Of a stretch of 8,444 nt of DNA, positions 6,584 to 8,444 are shown piece by piece. The translations under genes and the position numbers were made by a program. The stretch is from positions 1 through 8,444 of the forward strand of contig JAUZQI010000065.1 of assembly GCA_030951095.1 (NCBI GenBank), in the 5' to 3' direction. This DNA comes from Mariprofundus sp. (GTDB taxonomy: Bacteria; Pseudomonadota; Zetaproteobacteria; Mariprofundales; Mariprofundaceae). Position 1 is the stretch's first letter, and each line of letters begins with the position of its first letter. A model generated the notes under the pieces. The model had not been told where the DNA came from. It ran no database searches and saw only the letters and a program-made list of their open reading frames with translations.

Positions 6584-8143
6584 ATGAATGAAACACGTAT
6601 CCTGACTGCTGCCCAGATGCGATGGGCGGATCAGGCGACAACCCGTACCGGGGCGTCAACCGCCACCCTGATGGATCGCGCCGGTGTTGCAATTGCGGCA
6701 GCCGTGATTGAATGTATGCCGGACTATGGCCGCATCGTTATTATCGCAGGGCCGGGCAATAATGGTGGCGATGGATTTGCAGCAGCATATTATCTTAGAG
6801 ATCGCCGCCTGCCTGTAACCGTGGTTAGTCTGATCCCGCTGGCTGATTTAAGCGATGATGTTAAAATTTATGCCGACAGGGCGCACGAAGCTGGCGCTAA
6901 AACGCGCGAGGCCTGTGCGGATGGCTGCTTTGCTGAATTGGAGCGGTGGCTGGTTCGGGCTTCGATGATCGTGGATTGCATGTTCGGCACTGGCGTGAGC
7001 AGGCCATTGGAAGGCCGGATGCGCGACGTGGTCGAACGCATCAATGTCTCGGATCGCGCAGTGCTCAGCGTCGATATCGCCAGTGGAATTTGCGCCGATA
7101 CGGGGTGTGTCCTGGGTGTTGCGGTTCAGGCTGATTTTACCCTCCCTATTGCAACAACCAAATGGGGTCACTGGCTGAATGAAGGGCGCGATTACACCGG
7201 CAAATTGCTGGCTGCGGCGGATATCGGAATTACGGATGCAACGATTCAACAAGGGTGGGCTGAATCATGCGAATGCGCTGATGAAGATAACTGTTTTTGC
7301 GTCAAAAGCACCAGTGTTATTCATGACGATTTTCTGGATAAAGCATGGCCTGTACGAGCGCGCTTGTCACATAAAGGCAGTTATGGGCATGTATGGATTT
7401 TTGGCGGTTCCATGGGATTGACTGGAGCGCCGCAACTGGCTGGACTCGGCGCTTATGCAGCCGGAGCGGGGCTGGCCAGTATTGTCTGCCCGGATGCGGT
7501 GTGGCCGGTGATTGCTGCGGCTAATCTGGAAGTGATGGCGCATCCGCAGTCCGATGCCGATTGGCAGTCGGCTGATGCATTGGTGATCGGTCCCGGCTGG
7601 GGCAGGGCGCAGGGAGAATTATTATCCACGCTGTTTGATACGGACAAGCCGATCGTGGTGGATGCCGATGCGCTGAATATCGTCGCTGCCCGAGGTTCTT
7701 TGCGGCAGAAATTGATAGAACGAGAGTATCTGACTGTGATTTCGCCGCATCCCGGCGAAGCAGCGCGATTGCTTGATATCACTGTCGAGGAAGTGCAGCG
7801 CGACCGTAAGAAATCCGTCATTGCGCTGACCACTCGCTATGCTTGCTGGGTGGTATTGAAAGGCTCGGAAACGCTGATTGCTTCGCCGCAGAAGGATATT
7901 TATCTCAATCCCTTCGGTTCAGCGCAACTGGCTGTCGCGGGTTCCGGCGATGTGCTGGCAGGCATGATTGGCGCGCAATTAGCCAAACGGAATGAGGCCG
8001 TCAGTCCGGCTATCGCCATTGCCGCCGCCGTAGCCTTGCATGGTAAAGCCGGGGAACGCGGGGGCTGGTATCTGGCGGGAGAATTAGCCAAGGTGATATC
8101 AGATATGCGTCAGTCTATTGAACAGGGTGGAATGCGACATTAA
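6584..8143 (+). CDS. nnr: Bifunctional NAD(P)H-hydrate epimerase / ADP-dependent NAD(P)H-hydrate dehydratase
   Basis: This 519-residue fusion repairs hydrated NADH and NADPH (NAD(P)HX). The N-terminal YjeF_N domain (about 1-220) epimerises R-NAD(P)HX to S. It has ILTAAQMRWADQ, GPGNNGGDG (56-64), DCMFGTGVSRPLEG, DIASG (164-168, DIPSG in most) and TTKWGHWLNEGRDYTG. The C-terminal ribokinase-like domain (about 255-519) dehydrates S-NAD(P)HX using ADP. It has HKGSYGHVWIFGGS, GAGLASIVCP, ALVIGPGWGR, VVDADALNIVA, SPHPGEAARLL (HPGE near 389-392), VVLKGSETLIASP and AGSGDVLAGM with the catalytic-type Asp456. The usual NPTGN-xx-A-GGSGD segment reads NPFGSAQLAVAGSGD, slightly divergent. The linker holds a cysteine pair cluster, C229-E-C231 and C237-F-C239. 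The start at 6584 follows a strong purine-rich Shine-Dalgarno; 6563 is an alternative. E. coli nnr (yjeF) has the same domain order. sdhC follows after 81 bases. Confidence 0.95.
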   Translation: MNETRILTAAQMRWADQATTRTGASTATLMDRAGVAIAAAVIECMPDYGRIVIIAGPGNNGGDGFAAAYYLRDRRLPVTVVSLIPLADLSDDVKIYADRAHEAGAKTREACADGCFAELERWLVRASMIVDCMFGTGVSRPLEGRMRDVVERINVSDRAVLSVDIASGICADTGCVLGVAVQADFTLPIATTKWGHWLNEGRDYTGKLLAAADIGITDATIQQGWAESCECADEDNCFCVKSTSVIHDDFLDKAWPVRARLSHKGSYGHVWIFGGSMGLTGAPQLAGLGAYAAGAGLASIVCPDAVWPVIAAANLEVMAHPQSDADWQSADALVIGPGWGRAQGELLSTLFDTDKPIVVDADALNIVAARGSLRQKLIEREYLTVISPHPGEAARLLDITVEEVQRDRKKSVIALTTRYACWVVLKGSETLIASPQKDIYLNPFGSAQLAVAGSGDVLAGMIGAQLAKRNEAVSPAIAIAAAVALHGKAGERGGWYLAGELAKVISDMRQSIEQGGMRH

Positions 8144-8175
8144 ACAGGCTTAGTCTTCGACTGGCTTGAGATGCT

Positions 8176-8204
8176 TTGAAACATGCAAGGTATTTGTTTA
8201 TGAG
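8176..8204 (+). promoter_or_regulatory. sdhC: Weak candidate sdhC promoter
   Basis: TTGAAA (8176-8181) and TATGAG (8199-8204) are 17 bases apart, matching the sigma-70 boxes at five and four of six positions. A start near 8211 would leave almost no leader and trim the Shine-Dalgarno, so sdhC may instead be read from further upstream or through nnr. No terminator is visible after nnr; an AGTC-TTC-GACT mini-hairpin there has no T-run. Confidence 0.2.
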
Positions 8205-8224
8205 GAACAGGGAGGATTGCCAAT

Positions 8225-8444
8225 ATGAGCGAACGGCCTGACCAGCGTACGCGGCCATTATCGCCAAGGTTATCCATCTATCGCTGGCAACCGGCTATGA
8301 TTGCCAGTCTGGCACATCGAGCCAGTGGTTTAATCCTGGTTCTGTTTGTGCCACTCTATTTGTGGCTGTTACATGGCATGACTGGCAGCCCTGATCATTT
8401 TGAACAGGTGCAGGCATGGCTTCATTCAGGGCTTGGTAAATTTT
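8225..8444 (+). CDS. sdhC: Succinate dehydrogenase cytochrome b556 subunit, partial (5' end)
   Basis: The first 73 residues are present; the gene runs off the window. SdhC is a membrane anchor of respiratory complex II that helps bind haem b and ubiquinone. The N-terminal signature RPLSPRLSIYRW followed by SLAHRASGLIL matches the SdhC pattern RPLSPHLxIY-W and S-x-HRxTG. The His after SP is Arg here. The first membrane helix covers roughly residues 24-50 (MIASLAHRASGLILVLFVPL and onward). AGGGAGGA (8209-8216) lies eight bases before the ATG and fixes the start. sdhD, sdhA and sdhB would be expected next, outside the window. Confidence 0.92.
   Translation, partial: MSERPDQRTRPLSPRLSIYRWQPAMIASLAHRASGLILVLFVPLYLWLLHGMTGSPDHFEQVQAWLHSGLGKF

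Noticed and set aside
8148..8172. Possible terminator hairpin after nnr (AGTC-TTC-GACT)
   Set aside because: Only four good base pairs plus wobble pairs and no following T-run.

Overview
The window reads as bacterial chromosome of moderate GC content. All intact genes are housekeeping types: recG, apaG, a CPYAMR-type glutathione S-transferase, ygiQ, a fused NAD(P)HX epimerase/dehydratase and sdhC. This set, the recG-apaG-GST order and the close match of ApaG and YgiQ to their E. coli relatives point to a proteobacterium. A gamma- or zeta-proteobacterium-like lineage is my guess, but the sequence alone does not fix the taxon. I see no phage, IS element, CRISPR array, tRNA or rRNA.

Layout. 1-131 (minus strand): 3' part of a broken glucose-6-phosphate 1-epimerase (hexose-6-phosphate mutarotase) gene, with a frame break and no recognisable 5' part. 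132-494: no convincing gene; it leads into recG. 495-3560 (plus): a tight operon of recG, apaG and a GST-like gene. apaG and the GST gene overlap through a CTGA stop/start arrangement, which implies a CUG start codon. 3561-3760 (plus): a CRP-like palindrome and -10 box placed like a class II activated promoter, then a 37-codon small gene with a good Shine-Dalgarno. 5875-3761 (minus): ygiQ, a large radical-SAM protein, ending on the base next to the small gene's stop. 5876-6566: ygiQ upstream region, a tandem GTGA/TCAC repeat, and a dead VanZ-family gene with three in-frame stops of three kinds. 6584-8143 (plus): bifunctional NAD(P)HX repair enzyme. 8225-end (plus): start of sdhC, presumably the first gene of a succinate dehydrogenase operon.

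How the genes fit together: RecG handles stalled forks and recombination intermediates. ApaG and the GST-like protein are small accessory proteins, probably co-transcribed with recG but not obviously in the same pathway. The NAD(P)HX enzyme repairs damaged NAD(P)H next to respiratory sdhC, a plausible but unproven link. The two decayed genes sit at the edges of intact units and suggest ongoing gene loss. I found no clearly new multi-gene system. The most interesting items are the CRP-like promoter with its small gene, the CUG start of the GST gene, and the two pseudogenes.
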